NCBI RefSeq assembly: GCF_003967355.1
Contig: NZ_BIFH01000026.1
Coordinates: forward strand, 224,129 to 288,128
DNA from: Embleya hyalina
GTDB taxonomy: Bacteria; Actinomycetota; Actinomycetes; Streptomycetales; Streptomycetaceae
Direction of reading: 5' to 3'
Length of the DNA stretch: 64,000 bases
The position numbers were made by a program, and so were the translations under genes. How positions within the stretch are numbered: the first letter of the stretch is position 1; every line of letters begins with the position of its first letter. Of the stretch, positions 49,774 to 58,627 are shown one piece after another. Under the pieces are notes generated by a model, which saw only the letters and a list, made by a program, of their open reading frames with translations, was not told where the DNA came from and did not search any database.

Positions 49774-50382
49774 GGCGGTCGCCGATCCGACCGCCGGCCG
49801 CCGTGGATCGCACGGCCGCCCGAATCCTCGGTCGATCGGGACCGCCCCATCGGCGGACGCGGCGGCCTCGATGCGGCGAGCGTGTTCGATGTCGTGTTCG
49901 GGGACGTGGCCGCCGAGGTCGGCGGTACGCGCGCTCGGTGGGCTCGCCCGTCGGTGGTCGGTCGGATCCGTCGGCGCGTGCCGTGGGCCGGGGGTCGGCC
50001 CGGTCCGGAGGAGGGAGGTCTCCGGGCCTCAGCGCGCTCGGCTTCGCGAGGCGGGCGCGGGGCGGCGCGGGCGGCGGCGCGGGCGAGGGTGGCGGCGGGC
50101 GTGGGCACGGCGCGGGGCGGGGCGAGGGGGGCGACGTCGGCGGCGTACGCCACCGCGGCTCGCGGGGCCGCGTCGGGCGTGGCCCGCTGCCAGGGCCGCC
50201 GCCACCGAGCCCACCGCGCCGACCAGCGCCGCCATCACGTCTCGCATGACCCCTCCCGGGACGCGGAACCGGATGTTCCGTACGAGGCCACTGTGGCGGG
50301 GATCGCCGAGGACGCCGGCGGCCGACGGGGGGCTGTGGACAAGTCGCGGGGTGTGGAATCCGCGCTTCCCGGCCGGAGGACC
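49774..50382. other. Gene-poor 609 bp
   Basis: Nothing of certain coding value lies between the flavodoxin-like gene and the MocR gene. One small minus-strand frame (50247 to 50029, 72 residues) starts after GGGAGGGG and begins MRDVMAALVGAVGSVAAALAAGHA, a plausible membrane helix, then turns into an Arg/Pro-rich tail. Its codon bias does not separate it from the background, which is extremely G-rich here (runs of GCGGGCGGCG near 50060). I list it as possible only. Confidence 0.3.
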
Positions 50383-51870
50383 TCAGGCCATGACGGCCGC
50401 GCCCGAGAAGCCCGCGTAGGTGGTGGGGCGGGTGCGTTCGGTTTCGGCCACCGCGGCGGACAGGCGGCGGATCGCCTCGGTCAGGGTGGCCGGGTCGTGG
50501 GCGTAGGGCAGGCGCACGTGGTGTTCGAAGGTGCCGTCGGTGCCGAAGTGGGTTCCCGCGGCCACCCGTACGCCGTGTCGGGCGGCGGTTTCGGCCAGGG
50601 TCAGACTGGACGTGCCGTCGGTGCGCACCCACAACGACAGGCCGCCCAGGGGCATCGAGAAGGTCCAGTCGGGCAGGTGCTCGGTCAGCGCGTCGGCCAG
50701 CGCCCCCCGGGCGGCGCGCAGCGCGGGCAGGCGCGTCTCCAGGATGGCGTCCTCGTGGTCGGTGATCAGGTGGTGGGTGACCAGCTGGTCCAGCACCGGG
50801 GCGCCGACGTCGAAGGACGCACGGGTGGCCGCGATGCGCCGGACCAGGTCCGGGGTGGCCCGGATCCAGCCGATCCGCAGGCCGCCCCAGAACGTCTTCG
50901 AGGTGGACCCGATGGTGATCACGTTGTTGGTCCGGTCGAACGCGGCCATCGGCAGCGGCCGGTCCGCCGGGTCGAGGTCCAGGGCCAGGTCGTGGCAGGT
51001 CTCGTCGATGATCAGCGTGGTGCCGGTGTTGCGGGCCAGATCCGCCAGCGTGCGCCGGATCCCGGGGTCGGCGAGGTGGCCGGTGGGGTTCTGGTAGTCC
51101 GGGATCAGGTAGGCCAGTCGCGGTGCCGCGGTGCGCAGCGTGTCGCGCCAGGTCTCCACATCCCAGCCGGTGTCCGTCATCGGCACCGGGACCGGACGGT
51201 TCCCGGCCTGGCGGATCGCGTCCAACACATTGGCGTAGGTGGGCGATTCGACCGCGACCCGGTCGCCGGGCCCGGCCAGCGTACGCAGCACCAGGGTCAC
51301 CGCGGCGAGCGCGCCGGGCGTGACCAGGATCTGGTCGGGCGTGGTGGGCACGCCGCGGCGGGTGTAGCGCTGGGCGAGCGTGTCGCGCAGCACCGGCAGG
51401 CCGCCGGGGAGGTAGCCGTGGCCGGTGGTGTAGGTGGGCAGCGAGTCGGTGGCGTCGGCGACCGCCTGGTGCAGCGCCCGGCCGGGGCCGGGCAGGGCCG
51501 CCACGCCGAGGTCGATCACGCCGGTGGTGGTGCTGGGGCTGAGGCCGCGGGTGGGGATCTCGGTGTGCGTCCCGGGCAGGGTGGTCCAGCTGCCGGAGCC
51601 GCGGCGGCTGGTCAGGTAGCCGTCGGTGCGCAGCAGCTCGTACGCGGCGGCGACGGTGGTCCGGCTGATCCCGAGGCGGTCGGCGAGGCCGCGTTCGGCG
51701 GGCAGGCGCGCGGTCAGCGGGATCCGACCGTCCAGGAGCAGGGCGCGGATGCGGTCGGCGAGCGTGCGGTACGCCGGGCCGGAACGCGCGGCGGACTGGG
51801 TCGCGGTGGTCCAGGGGTGCAGGAGGTCGGCGAGGCGGGTGCTGCTGACGGTCAGGTGAGGCGCGCTCAT
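50383..51870 (-). CDS. MocR-family regulator, YczR-like
   Basis: A 495-residue GntR/aminotransferase fusion. The winged helix is GPAYRTLADRIRALLLDGRIPLTARLPAERGLADRLGISRTTVAAAYELLRTDGYL. The aminotransferase domain contains YQNPTG, the IIDETCHDL acidic strand and the PLP-lysine strand GSTSKTFWGGLRIGWI. It diverges from a YczE-like membrane protein gene, reproducing the YczR-YczE arrangement found in many bacteria, where the MocR protein controls the membrane gene. The shared gap carries TTGGC direct repeats. ATG 51870 starts the protein. Confidence 0.9.
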   Translation of the reverse strand: MSAPHLTVSSTRLADLLHPWTTATQSAARSGPAYRTLADRIRALLLDGRIPLTARLPAERGLADRLGISRTTVAAAYELLRTDGYLTSRRGSGSWTTLPGTHTEIPTRGLSPSTTTGVIDLGVAALPGPGRALHQAVADATDSLPTYTTGHGYLPGGLPVLRDTLAQRYTRRGVPTTPDQILVTPGALAAVTLVLRTLAGPGDRVAVESPTYANVLDAIRQAGNRPVPVPMTDTGWDVETWRDTLRTAAPRLAYLIPDYQNPTGHLADPGIRRTLADLARNTGTTLIIDETCHDLALDLDPADRPLPMAAFDRTNNVITIGSTSKTFWGGLRIGWIRATPDLVRRIAATRASFDVGAPVLDQLVTHHLITDHEDAILETRLPALRAARGALADALTEHLPDWTFSMPLGGLSLWVRTDGTSSLTLAETAARHGVRVAAGTHFGTDGTFEHHVRLPYAHDPATLTEAIRRLSAAVAETERTRPTTYAGFSGAAVMA

Positions 51871-51888
51871 CAGTCCACTCCTGTCGAA

Positions 51889-51948
51889 TTGGCTATGGAT
51901 CCGTGATCCGGTGTCCGCGATTCTTTCACCGTTGGCTCTTTTTTGGCA
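51889..51948. promoter_or_regulatory. TTGGC direct repeats between MocR and YczE-like genes
   Basis: TTGGCT at 51889, TTGGCT at 51932 and TTGGCA at 51943 lie on one strand, 43 and 11 bp apart, so all three fall on one helix face. Direct repeats are the usual MocR binding arrangement. They are within the 103-bp divergent gap; the T-rich run at 51938-51944 is AT-rich for this genome. Confidence 0.45.
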
Positions 51949-51973
51949 GTCGGGCGCGGAACAGAGGTGCACG

Positions 51974-52663
51974 GTGGCTTGGTCGTGGGTCCGTCGTTTG
52001 GTCCAGTTGTACGCGGGGCTCACGCTGTACGGGTTCAGCATGGCGTTGATGATCCGGGCCGAGTTGGGCCTGGATCCGTGGGACGTGTTCCATCAGGGTC
52101 TCGCCGAGCGCACCGGGTGGAGCTTCGGCGTGGTGACGATCGTGGTCGGCGCCGCCGTCCTGCTGCTGTGGTTGCCGATGCGGCAGCGTCCGGGGCTCGG
52201 CACGGTGAGCAACGTGGTGGTGATCGGCCTCGCGGTGGACGCCTCGCTGCGGTGGTTGCCCTCCCCCGACGCGTGGGCCTGGCGCGTGGCCTTCCTGGTC
52301 TCGGGTGTGGTGCTGAACGCGGTGGCCGGCGGCGCGTACATCGGTGCCCGGCTCGGGCCGGGGCCGCGCGACGGCCTGATGACGGGGATGGTGCGGCGGA
52401 CCGGGCGCTCGGTGCGGCTGATCCGGACGAGCATCGAGGTCGCGGTCCTGGCGGTGGGCTTCGTGCTGGGCGGCTCGGTCGGGTTGGGCACGGTCTTGTA
52501 CGCGCTCACGATCGGCCCGCTGGTGCAGGTCTTCCTGCCGCTGCTGACCGTGCCGGAGCGCACGACGGATCGGGCGGTCGCGGCGGGCGGATCCGGCTCG
52601 GCCGAGCCGGCCGAGCGGACGCCGGGGTCCTCGGGGACCCCGGCGCCGACGCCGGCCGGCTGA
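51974..52663 (+). CDS. YczE/YitT-type membrane protein
   Basis: A 229-residue membrane protein with five to six hydrophobic helices. LVQLYAGLTLYGFSMALMIRAELGLDPWDVFHQGLAERTGWSFG is the conserved YczE block (loop DPWDVFHQGL), and GARLGPGPRDGLMTGMVRRTGRS is the second conserved loop. The protein ends in a Pro/Ser/Ala-rich tail of about 40 residues. Function in bacteria is unknown, but it is widely paired with a MocR regulator. GTG 51974 with AGAGG upstream is favoured over upstream in-frame codons. Confidence 0.85.
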   Translation: MAWSWVRRLVQLYAGLTLYGFSMALMIRAELGLDPWDVFHQGLAERTGWSFGVVTIVVGAAVLLLWLPMRQRPGLGTVSNVVVIGLAVDASLRWLPSPDAWAWRVAFLVSGVVLNAVAGGAYIGARLGPGPRDGLMTGMVRRTGRSVRLIRTSIEVAVLAVGFVLGGSVGLGTVLYALTIGPLVQVFLPLLTVPERTTDRAVAAGGSGSAEPAERTPGSSGTPAPTPAG

Positions 52664-52685
52664 CCCCGGTCGCGCCGGTGTTCGC

Positions 52686-54302
52686 TCACGCCGGGTCGAG
52701 CGCTCCCTCGGCCGCGTACACCGTGGTGCCTCGTACGGCGGTGCGCAGACAGCGCGGCAGCGGCAGCTCGGGATCCAGGTCGGGCAGGCCCGGGGTGCCC
52801 GAGCGCGGGTCGGTGGACCAGCCGGAGAGCCGGGTGTCGGGGGCCTGGACGACCAGTTCGGTGGTGTCCCACACCGCGTAGGTGGCGGGCGCGCCGGGGA
52901 CGAGCACACCCGCGTCGTCGCGTCCCGCGGCCCGGTGGCCGCCGCGCGTGTGTGCGGCGAACGCGGCGCGCACGCTGATCCGTTGCCCGGGCGTGTGGTG
53001 GAAGGCGGCGGCGCGGATCGTGCCCCACGGGTCGAGCGGGGTCACCGGCGCGTCGGACCCGAACGCGAGCGGGACGCCGGCGGCGCCGAGCGCGGCCAAC
53101 GGGTTCATCAGCGCGGCGCGTTCGGCGCCGAGGCGGCGCGCGTACATGCCGTCCGGGCCGCCCCACGCGGCGTCGAAGGCGGGCTGTACGGACGCGGTCA
53201 GGCCGAGTTCGGCGAAGCCCTTCACCGCGTCGGCGTCGAGGAGTTCGGCGTGTTCGACCCGGTGTCGCAGGGCCCGGAACGCGGCCGCGTGCGGTCCGCC
53301 GATCAGATCGCGCGCGGCGGCGAGGATCGAGCCGATCGCGGCGTCGCCGATGGCGTGGAAGCCGGCCTGGATCCCGGCCCGGGTGCATGCGGCGAGGTGC
53401 GTGGCCACCTGCTCGGCGTCCAGATGGGTCAGCCCGGTGCCGGGGTCGTCGGCGTAGGGCGTGCGCAGGCACGCGGTGTGCGAGCCGAGCGAGCCGTCGA
53501 CGAACAGGTCGCCGCCGAGCCCGTGCGCGCCCAGATCGGCACGCAGCGCGCGGGCGTGGTCGGCGTCGTGCGCGAGCGCGCCCCAGTAGCCGACGACGTC
53601 GGGGCCGGCCTCCTCGGCGGCCAGCCCGGCCAGCGCGCGGAAATCGGCCTCCCCGGCGATCTCCGGCCCACCGCACTCGTGCAGCGTCCCGATCCCCAGG
53701 GCGGCGGCCCGCTCCCGCGTGACCCGCTGCGCGGCCAGCCGGTCGGCCGGGGTCAGCGCGGCGTAGGCGGCGGCCCTCGCGACGTGGTGCGCGGCGCCGG
53801 CGAGCGGTGTGTCGCCGTGCTCGCCCGGGACCAGCGCGAGCAGCGCGGGCGAGCAGGCGGCGGAGTGCACGTCGGTCCGGGACAGGTACACGGTCGCGCC
53901 GCCGGCGGCCCGGTCCAACTCGGCGGGCGTGGGCGGGCGGCCCTCGGGCCAGCCGGTGTCGTCCCAGCCGTGCCCGAGCACGGCGCGGCCCGGCCCGTAC
54001 AGCCCGCGCGCCTTCGTGTACTCCTCCAACGCGGTCAGCGCGTGGGCCAACGACGGGGCGCCGGTCAGGTCGAGGCCGGTCGCGGCGAGGCCGGTCGCGG
54101 TGGCGTGCACGTGCGCGTCGACGAACGCCGGGGTGACCAGCGCGCCGCCGAGGTCGAGCACCGCGTCGACGGCGTCGACGTGGGCCGCGGCCGCCCCCTC
54201 GGCGCCGATCCAGGCGATGGTGTCGTTCTCGACGACCATGGCGGTCGCGAAGGGATCGGCCGGACTGTGCACGGCGCCGTTGCGCAGGAGGAGCGTGGTC
54301 AT
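52686..54302 (-). CDS. Amidohydrolase (YtcJ-like)
   Basis: A 538-residue metal-dependent amidohydrolase of the YtcJ/N-substituted formamide deformylase type. FVDAHVHATATG is the first HxH metal site. A conserved acidic pair lies in LFVDGSLGSHTA, then FHAIGDAAI and HRVEHAELLD carry the remaining histidines, and FGSDAPVTPLDPW the final aspartate. This covers the whole metal ligand set (HxH, His, His, Asp). The YtcJ family covers exoenzymes acting on N-formyl compounds and others of unknown substrate; there is no signal peptide, so it is cytoplasmic. Regulator and partner are not evident. Confidence 0.9.
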   Translation of the reverse strand: MTTLLLRNGAVHSPADPFATAMVVENDTIAWIGAEGAAAAHVDAVDAVLDLGGALVTPAFVDAHVHATATGLAATGLDLTGAPSLAHALTALEEYTKARGLYGPGRAVLGHGWDDTGWPEGRPPTPAELDRAAGGATVYLSRTDVHSAACSPALLALVPGEHGDTPLAGAAHHVARAAAYAALTPADRLAAQRVTRERAAALGIGTLHECGGPEIAGEADFRALAGLAAEEAGPDVVGYWGALAHDADHARALRADLGAHGLGGDLFVDGSLGSHTACLRTPYADDPGTGLTHLDAEQVATHLAACTRAGIQAGFHAIGDAAIGSILAAARDLIGGPHAAAFRALRHRVEHAELLDADAVKGFAELGLTASVQPAFDAAWGGPDGMYARRLGAERAALMNPLAALGAAGVPLAFGSDAPVTPLDPWGTIRAAAFHHTPGQRISVRAAFAAHTRGGHRAAGRDDAGVLVPGAPATYAVWDTTELVVQAPDTRLSGWSTDPRSGTPGLPDLDPELPLPRCLRTAVRGTTVYAAEGALDPA

Positions 54303-54425
54303 GCCCCCAGTGTGGCCCGCCCCGGGGCAACGCCGAGCCGGAGGTCACCCCTTCGAGCGGCGCGGGCTCGCCACGAACCGCGCCCGGGCCCATCCCGAAC
54401 CGCCCGCCGCCGGTCCGGGGTCGGC

Positions 54426-54866
54426 TCAGAAGCGGGGTGCGCGGGCCTCGTACGGGGTGGACAGGACCACCGTGGTGCGGGTCGACACGCCTGCCTGGAG
54501 GCGGATTCGGGCCAGGAGCGTCTCCAGGTCGCCCGGGGTCGGGACGCGGACCTTGAGGATGTAGCTCTCGTCGCCGGCCACGCTGTGGCACGCCTCCAGT
54601 TCCTCGAGGTCCGCCAGCCGTTCCGGGGCGTCGTCGGGGGCGCTGGGGTCGATGGGTTTGACCGAGATGAACGCGGTCAGCGGCAGGCCGATGGCCTCGG
54701 TGTCGACCACGGCGGCGTAGCCGCGGATGATGCCGCGTTGTTCGAGTCGGCGTACGCGCTGATGGGCGGCCGAGGTGGACAGGCCGGTGGCCTTGCCCAG
54801 GTCGGTGTAGCTCATCCGCCCGTCCTGCAGCAGCAGTTTGACGATCTGTCGGTCCAGGTCCTCCAC
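54426..54866 (-). CDS. Lrp/AsnC family regulator
   Basis: A 146-residue feast/famine regulator. The N-terminal HTH is LDRQIVKLLLQDGRMSYTDLGKATGLSTSAAHQRVRRLEQRGII and the C-terminal RAM domain is FISVKPI, then CHSVAGDESYILKVRVPTPGDLE. The GDESYILKV element near residue 100 forms the amino-acid ligand site. Lrp-type regulators respond to amino acids and act as octamers. GTG 54866 is preferred to an ATG two bases upstream that is out of frame. It stands alone, so the target is unknown. Confidence 0.92.
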   Translation of the reverse strand: MEDLDRQIVKLLLQDGRMSYTDLGKATGLSTSAAHQRVRRLEQRGIIRGYAAVVDTEAIGLPLTAFISVKPIDPSAPDDAPERLADLEELEACHSVAGDESYILKVRVPTPGDLETLLARIRLQAGVSTRTTVVLSTPYEARAPRF

Positions 54867-55098
54867 ATGAGGAACCTATGGCATCGGAGGTGGGAAGTGC
54901 GGCCCCGGTGCGGTCCGGGCGGGATCCGGCGCGATCCGGGAGTGATCCCGGGCGCGATCCCGCGCGCGGTCCGGGAGCGGTCCCGCGCACGATCCGGTGT
55001 CGGCGCGCCGCCGCCGAGCGCGCCCCCGCGCCGCGACTCCCCCGTCCGGCGGCGGTCGACACGGCCGGTTCGTCGGTGCCGCCGGCTACAGTGCGGAC

Positions 55099-56049
55099 AT
55101 GGCCACCGAGGACCGCGCCCCCGCGCTCGATCAGCTCGACCGGGCCCTGCTGCGCGTCACCGCGCGGGCCGACACCTCGGCCGCGCGCGCCCGGCAACTG
55201 CGCTGGGTGGTGGGTGAGTTGCGCCGCGCACTGGTACAGGAGGGCTTCCCGGCCGAGGCCCGTGCCTCGCTCGCGGCGCTGCTGTCCGCCGAGCCGACGC
55301 GGCGCTATCTGGAGCTGGCCCGGTGCGGCCGGCTGCGCACCCGCGCGGTCGCCGGCGCCGGCATCTCCACCACGGCGAGCATGCGCGTGCGGATGGACTG
55401 CCTGGAGATCCTGGCCCGGGCCGGATCGGTGCCGGTGGAGCTGCCGGAGCGGCCGGCCATGCCCGAACTCAAGACCCCGGTGGGCGCCCGGCAGCGCTCG
55501 CTCCTCCTGAACTGGCTCGGCGAGCACGCCGACCGGGCGGGCGCGGACGCGGGCCGGATTCGACTGTTCGCGCTGATCGGGGTGGTCCTGGACACCGGCG
55601 CACGGGCGGGCGAGCTGTGCGCGATGCGGCTGGCCGACCTGGGAGCGGACGAGCGCACCGTCACGATCGTGCGACACCCGCAGGCCCGCACCGTCAATCC
55701 GGCCGTCACCGAGGTACTGCCGCTGTCCGGCCCGACCCGCGCGGCGCTGCGCCGCTGGCTGGACGTACGCGACGACCTGGTGTGGCCGCTGCGCGGCGAG
55801 GTGGCCGCCGTGTGGGTGTCGGTCCGCGGCAACCACTCGGGCATCCCCGACGAGGACGGCAACTCCCGGCCCCGGCCCGCCGGAATGCCGCTGATGCCGC
55901 GCGGCCTGGCCCGGGCGTACACCCGCACGGTGGTCCGCCTGAACGTGGACATGGTCGGCCGCCCCGGCTGGGAACCCCTCCCCTACCGCCTGGAACAACT
56001 GCGCCGCGCGATCGACGCCGCGCCGATACCGACCACCGTGCCCGAGTGA
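55099..56049 (+). CDS. Degenerate tyrosine-recombinase-like protein
   Basis: A 316-residue protein resembling an XerC/D-type integrase in its second half. VLDTGARAGELCAMRLADLG contains Arg and Glu of the first catalytic box (about Arg169, Glu172), and the following beta-hairpin matches. The second box is absent: PYRLEQLRRAI replaces the His-x-x-Arg motif, and there is no catalytic tyrosine before the end. So it is probably not a recombinase. There are no attachment-site repeats or transfer genes nearby. ATG 55099 begins a helical N-terminal domain that looks like a core-binding region. Confidence 0.6.
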   Translation: MATEDRAPALDQLDRALLRVTARADTSAARARQLRWVVGELRRALVQEGFPAEARASLAALLSAEPTRRYLELARCGRLRTRAVAGAGISTTASMRVRMDCLEILARAGSVPVELPERPAMPELKTPVGARQRSLLLNWLGEHADRAGADAGRIRLFALIGVVLDTGARAGELCAMRLADLGADERTVTIVRHPQARTVNPAVTEVLPLSGPTRAALRRWLDVRDDLVWPLRGEVAAVWVSVRGNHSGIPDEDGNSRPRPAGMPLMPRGLARAYTRTVVRLNVDMVGRPGWEPLPYRLEQLRRAIDAAPIPTTVPE

Positions 56050-56297
56050 ACCGGGACGTCGCGCCGAGCCCGCGGTGCCCGGTCGCGACGTGACCCGGAC
56101 GGTGTGCCCGCGGGCACGATCAACGCGGCGGGCGACAGCGGCAGTTGGGGCCCGGGCCGCCGGTCGGTCCGGGCGCGGCGGGGTCGATTGTCCCGGCGCG
56201 GGAATCCACCCCGGATCAGTACTGCAACGTTCCGGTCGGGCGGACTATCGTCGGCGGAGCGCGCCGTCGCCTCGGCGCCGTGGCGACAGGGGAGCCC

Positions 56298-56666
56298 ATG
56301 AGCATCGCCGTCGACCCATGCGCCGGAACGGTGCAGCGGGACCTCGTCGAGGACTTCGACGACACGAACCACCCCGACCGGTCCTCGGAGACCCCCGCCG
56401 CCCCGAGCGTGCGGCGCGCGTGCCCGGAGTGCGGCGTCGTACTGGTCCTGGACCCGGTCGCCGACGGCGCGACGGTCCCGGACCACGTGGTGTGCCCGAG
56501 CGTGCGGGACCCGTTCAGCGTCCGCCCCTGCCCGGGCTCGGGCACGACCGTCGCCACCCCGGCCGACCGCCCCGCCGGACCGCTCCCGGCCCTCCCCGAG
56601 CCCCCGATCCGGACGCTGCCCCCGGGCCTGGACTGGCGCGCGCAACCCTTCTCGCACACGGCCTGA
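56298..56666 (+). CDS. Small zinc-ribbon-like protein of unknown function
   Basis: A 122-residue protein. A central cysteine pair CPECGVVLVLDPVADGATVPDH with later VCPS and RPCPGSG suggests one zinc ribbon (four or five cysteines). The N-terminal 35 residues are acidic (VEDFDDTNHPDRSSETP) and the last 45 are Pro/Thr-rich. No family is recognised. The ATG follows AGGGGAG. It sits between the integrase-like gene and a strong promoter for the Ddn-hemerythrin gene. Confidence 0.55.
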   Translation: MSIAVDPCAGTVQRDLVEDFDDTNHPDRSSETPAAPSVRRACPECGVVLVLDPVADGATVPDHVVCPSVRDPFSVRPCPGSGTTVATPADRPAGPLPALPEPPIRTLPPGLDWRAQPFSHTA

Positions 56667-56780
56667 CCCACCCGGGCACGCGGCCGACCCGGGTACGGGC
56701 ACCCACCCACCACCCACCACCTCCGCCGGACGTAGAACACCGTCGTCCGGCGGCCGTGGCATGCGCGCGCCCACGCGACG

Positions 56781-56836
56781 TTGACAGCGCTTCCGAGGCG
56801 TCACTAGCCTGAAAATAGATTTGCTTTCAAAGCAAA
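56781..56836 (+). promoter_or_regulatory. Promoter and perfect dyad upstream of Ddn-hemerythrin gene
   Basis: TTGACA (56781-56786) and TAGCCT (56805-56810) are 18 bp apart. A perfect 17-bp palindrome, TTTGCTTT-C-AAAGCAAA, lies at 56820-56836, overlapping the expected start of transcription and about 38 bp before the ATG. A repressor binding there would block initiation. The convergent MarR gene at 57842-58351 is the nearest candidate. Confidence 0.75.
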
Positions 56837-56873
56837 GCTACTTACGAAGTCTGCGCCGATCCCGGAGACACCC

Positions 56874-57809
56874 ATGCCCGAAACCGCCACCCACGCCGAC
56901 CCGAACGCATCGATCATCGCCGAGTTCCGGGCCCACAACGGCCGCGTCGGCGGCATGTTCGAGGGCGTCACCCTGGTCCTGATCACCACCGCGGGCCGAC
57001 ACACCGGCAGGCCGTGGACCACCCCCGTCGTCGCCGCGCGGGACGGCGACCGGTGGCTGGTCTTCGCCTCCAACGCGGGTGGCCCGCGCGACCCGCACTG
57101 GTACCTCAACCTGGTCGCCAGCCCCCAGGTGACCATGGAGATCGGCACCGACGAGGGCCGCGTGAAGCCGTTCGCCGCCCGGGCCGTCCCGCTCGCCGGC
57201 GACGAGCGCGATCACCAGTGGGACCTCCAGTGCGCACGGAACCCGGCCTTCCGCGACTACGCGGCGGCGACCACCCGAACCATCCCCGTGGTCGCCCTCC
57301 ATCCGCTCGACCTGACCGGGGACCCGGCCCGCGCGCGGCTGATCGCGGAGCAGTTGATCCGTCACCACGAGGACCTGCGGGCCGAGATCGACCGGGTCCG
57401 GGCCCGGTTCGAACACGCCCTCGCCGGCGGACCGGAGCCGGACGCACCCGACAACGACGCCGACACGGACACCGGCACCGACGACCTCGCCGGCCGACTG
57501 CGCCGCCACTGCCTGACCTTCTGCCGACACCTCCAGATGCACCACATCCGCGAGGACGGCGCCTTCTCCGCCTTCGAACGCGAATACCCCGAGCTGGTCC
57601 CGGCGATCACCCGCCTGCGCGCGGAACACGCGGTCGTGGAACGGGCGTTGGCCGCCTTCGCGGCGCTCCTGGAACGCGCCGCCGGGCCGGACCGGGGACC
57701 GGACACCGAACCGGCCCGTCTGCGCGCAGAGTTCGAGGCGGTGTCGGCCGGCCTGGAGGAGCACTTCGCCTACGAGGAGGCCCACCTGCTCCCGGCGCTC
57801 CGGGGCTGA
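56874..57809 (+). CDS. Ddn-type F420 nitroreductase fused to a hemerythrin domain
   Basis: A 311-residue two-domain protein. Residues about 10-143 are a deazaflavin (F420)-dependent nitroreductase of the Ddn group: LVLITTAGRHTGRPWTTPVVAARDGDRWLVFASNAG and NPHWYLNLVASPQVTMEIG. After a Pro/Asp-rich linker (about 185-205) residues 153-310 form a hemerythrin HHE cation-binding four-helix bundle: candidate ligands His164/165, His219, His223/224, Glu227, His252, His297, Glu301 and His304. Hemerythrins bind O2 or iron. The combination suggests F420H2-dependent chemistry coupled to oxygen or iron handling; that is inference. A strong promoter and dyad lie upstream. Confidence 0.8.
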   Translation: MPETATHADPNASIIAEFRAHNGRVGGMFEGVTLVLITTAGRHTGRPWTTPVVAARDGDRWLVFASNAGGPRDPHWYLNLVASPQVTMEIGTDEGRVKPFAARAVPLAGDERDHQWDLQCARNPAFRDYAAATTRTIPVVALHPLDLTGDPARARLIAEQLIRHHEDLRAEIDRVRARFEHALAGGPEPDAPDNDADTDTGTDDLAGRLRRHCLTFCRHLQMHHIREDGAFSAFEREYPELVPAITRLRAEHAVVERALAAFAALLERAAGPDRGPDTEPARLRAEFEAVSAGLEEHFAYEEAHLLPALRG

Positions 57810-57841
57810 CCGCCCGAGACGGAACGCTCACCCGGCGCCCC

Positions 57842-58351
57842 TCAGTCGTCCTCGCGCGCGGCCCCGTTCTCATAGGCCCCGATCGTCCGCACGAACATCG
57901 CCCGATCGGCCGGCGACAGCGGGTCGAAGGCCCGGCGCCAGGCGTCGGCGCCGTTCGCGAGCCAGTTCTCGATCGCCGTCCGGGTCTGCGGGTCGTCGGT
58001 GATCGCCACGATGGACCGCCGGCGATCGGCGGGATCCGTACGTCGTTCCAGCACCCCCTGGCGGCCCAGGTCGCTGACCATCAGGCTCACCGTGGTCGGC
58101 GCCACCTCGAGGCGCGCGGCCAGCCGATTGACCGGCATCGGGCCGTCGAAGAGCAGGTACGCCAGCAGCGACAGGTGTCGCGGCGCCAGGTTCATCGACC
58201 GCAGCCGCTCGGGGATCCGGGTGCGCTTGAGCCGGGCGGCCACGCGCGGCATCAGCAGCAACATCGCCCGAATCGCCTCGTCGGTGCTGAGCCCGGCGTC
58301 GGGCCTCGACCCGGCCCCCGGCCCGGACCCCGCGGCGTGCTCCGTCGTCAT
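57842..58351 (-). CDS. MarR family regulator
   Basis: A 169-residue MarR protein with helices LLLMPRVAARLKRTRIPERLRSMNLAPRHLSLLAYLLFDGPMPVNRLAARL, the recognition helix VAPTTVSLMVSDLGRQGVL and the wing ERRTDPADRRRSIVAIT. It converges on the Ddn-hemerythrin gene with 32 bp between. The first 25 residues are Gly/Pro-rich. ATG 58351 is chosen because of the GGAG before it. The AT-rich 17-bp dyad at 56820-56836 is a likely target. Confidence 0.88.
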   Translation of the reverse strand: MTTEHAAGSGPGAGSRPDAGLSTDEAIRAMLLLMPRVAARLKRTRIPERLRSMNLAPRHLSLLAYLLFDGPMPVNRLAARLEVAPTTVSLMVSDLGRQGVLERRTDPADRRRSIVAITDDPQTRTAIENWLANGADAWRRAFDPLSPADRAMFVRTIGAYENGAAREDD

Positions 58352-58627
58352 CTCCGCGGCCTCCTCGCCTCGACCCGTTCGGCTTCGGATACGAAGCGCG
58401 ACCCCCCGGATCCCGCCACCGTACCCGACCCCCGCGACCCGATCCCGAAAGGCGCAAACCAACCATGCCCGGATCACCCCGCCCGGCCGGCCGCCTCCGT
58501 CGTCGTCCCGGCCGCGACCGTCGTGGACCCGGTCGACCCGAGCGTGCCGAACGTCGCGCCGCCCGCGCCGCGCGCCGACCCGCCCGCCTCGATCACCCGG
58601 CCGGAGGGGGCGATCGCCGGGCCGCGC

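Noticed and set aside
50029..50247. A 72-residue gene with a good ribosome-binding site on the minus strand
   Set aside because: Only the first 25 residues look protein-like; the rest is Arg/Pro noise. It was kept only as a remark in the gene-poor region.
52093..55998. Long minus-strand frame of about 1300 codons over the amidohydrolase and Lrp genes
   Set aside because: It is a shadow in another frame; real frames with full domains are already assigned.
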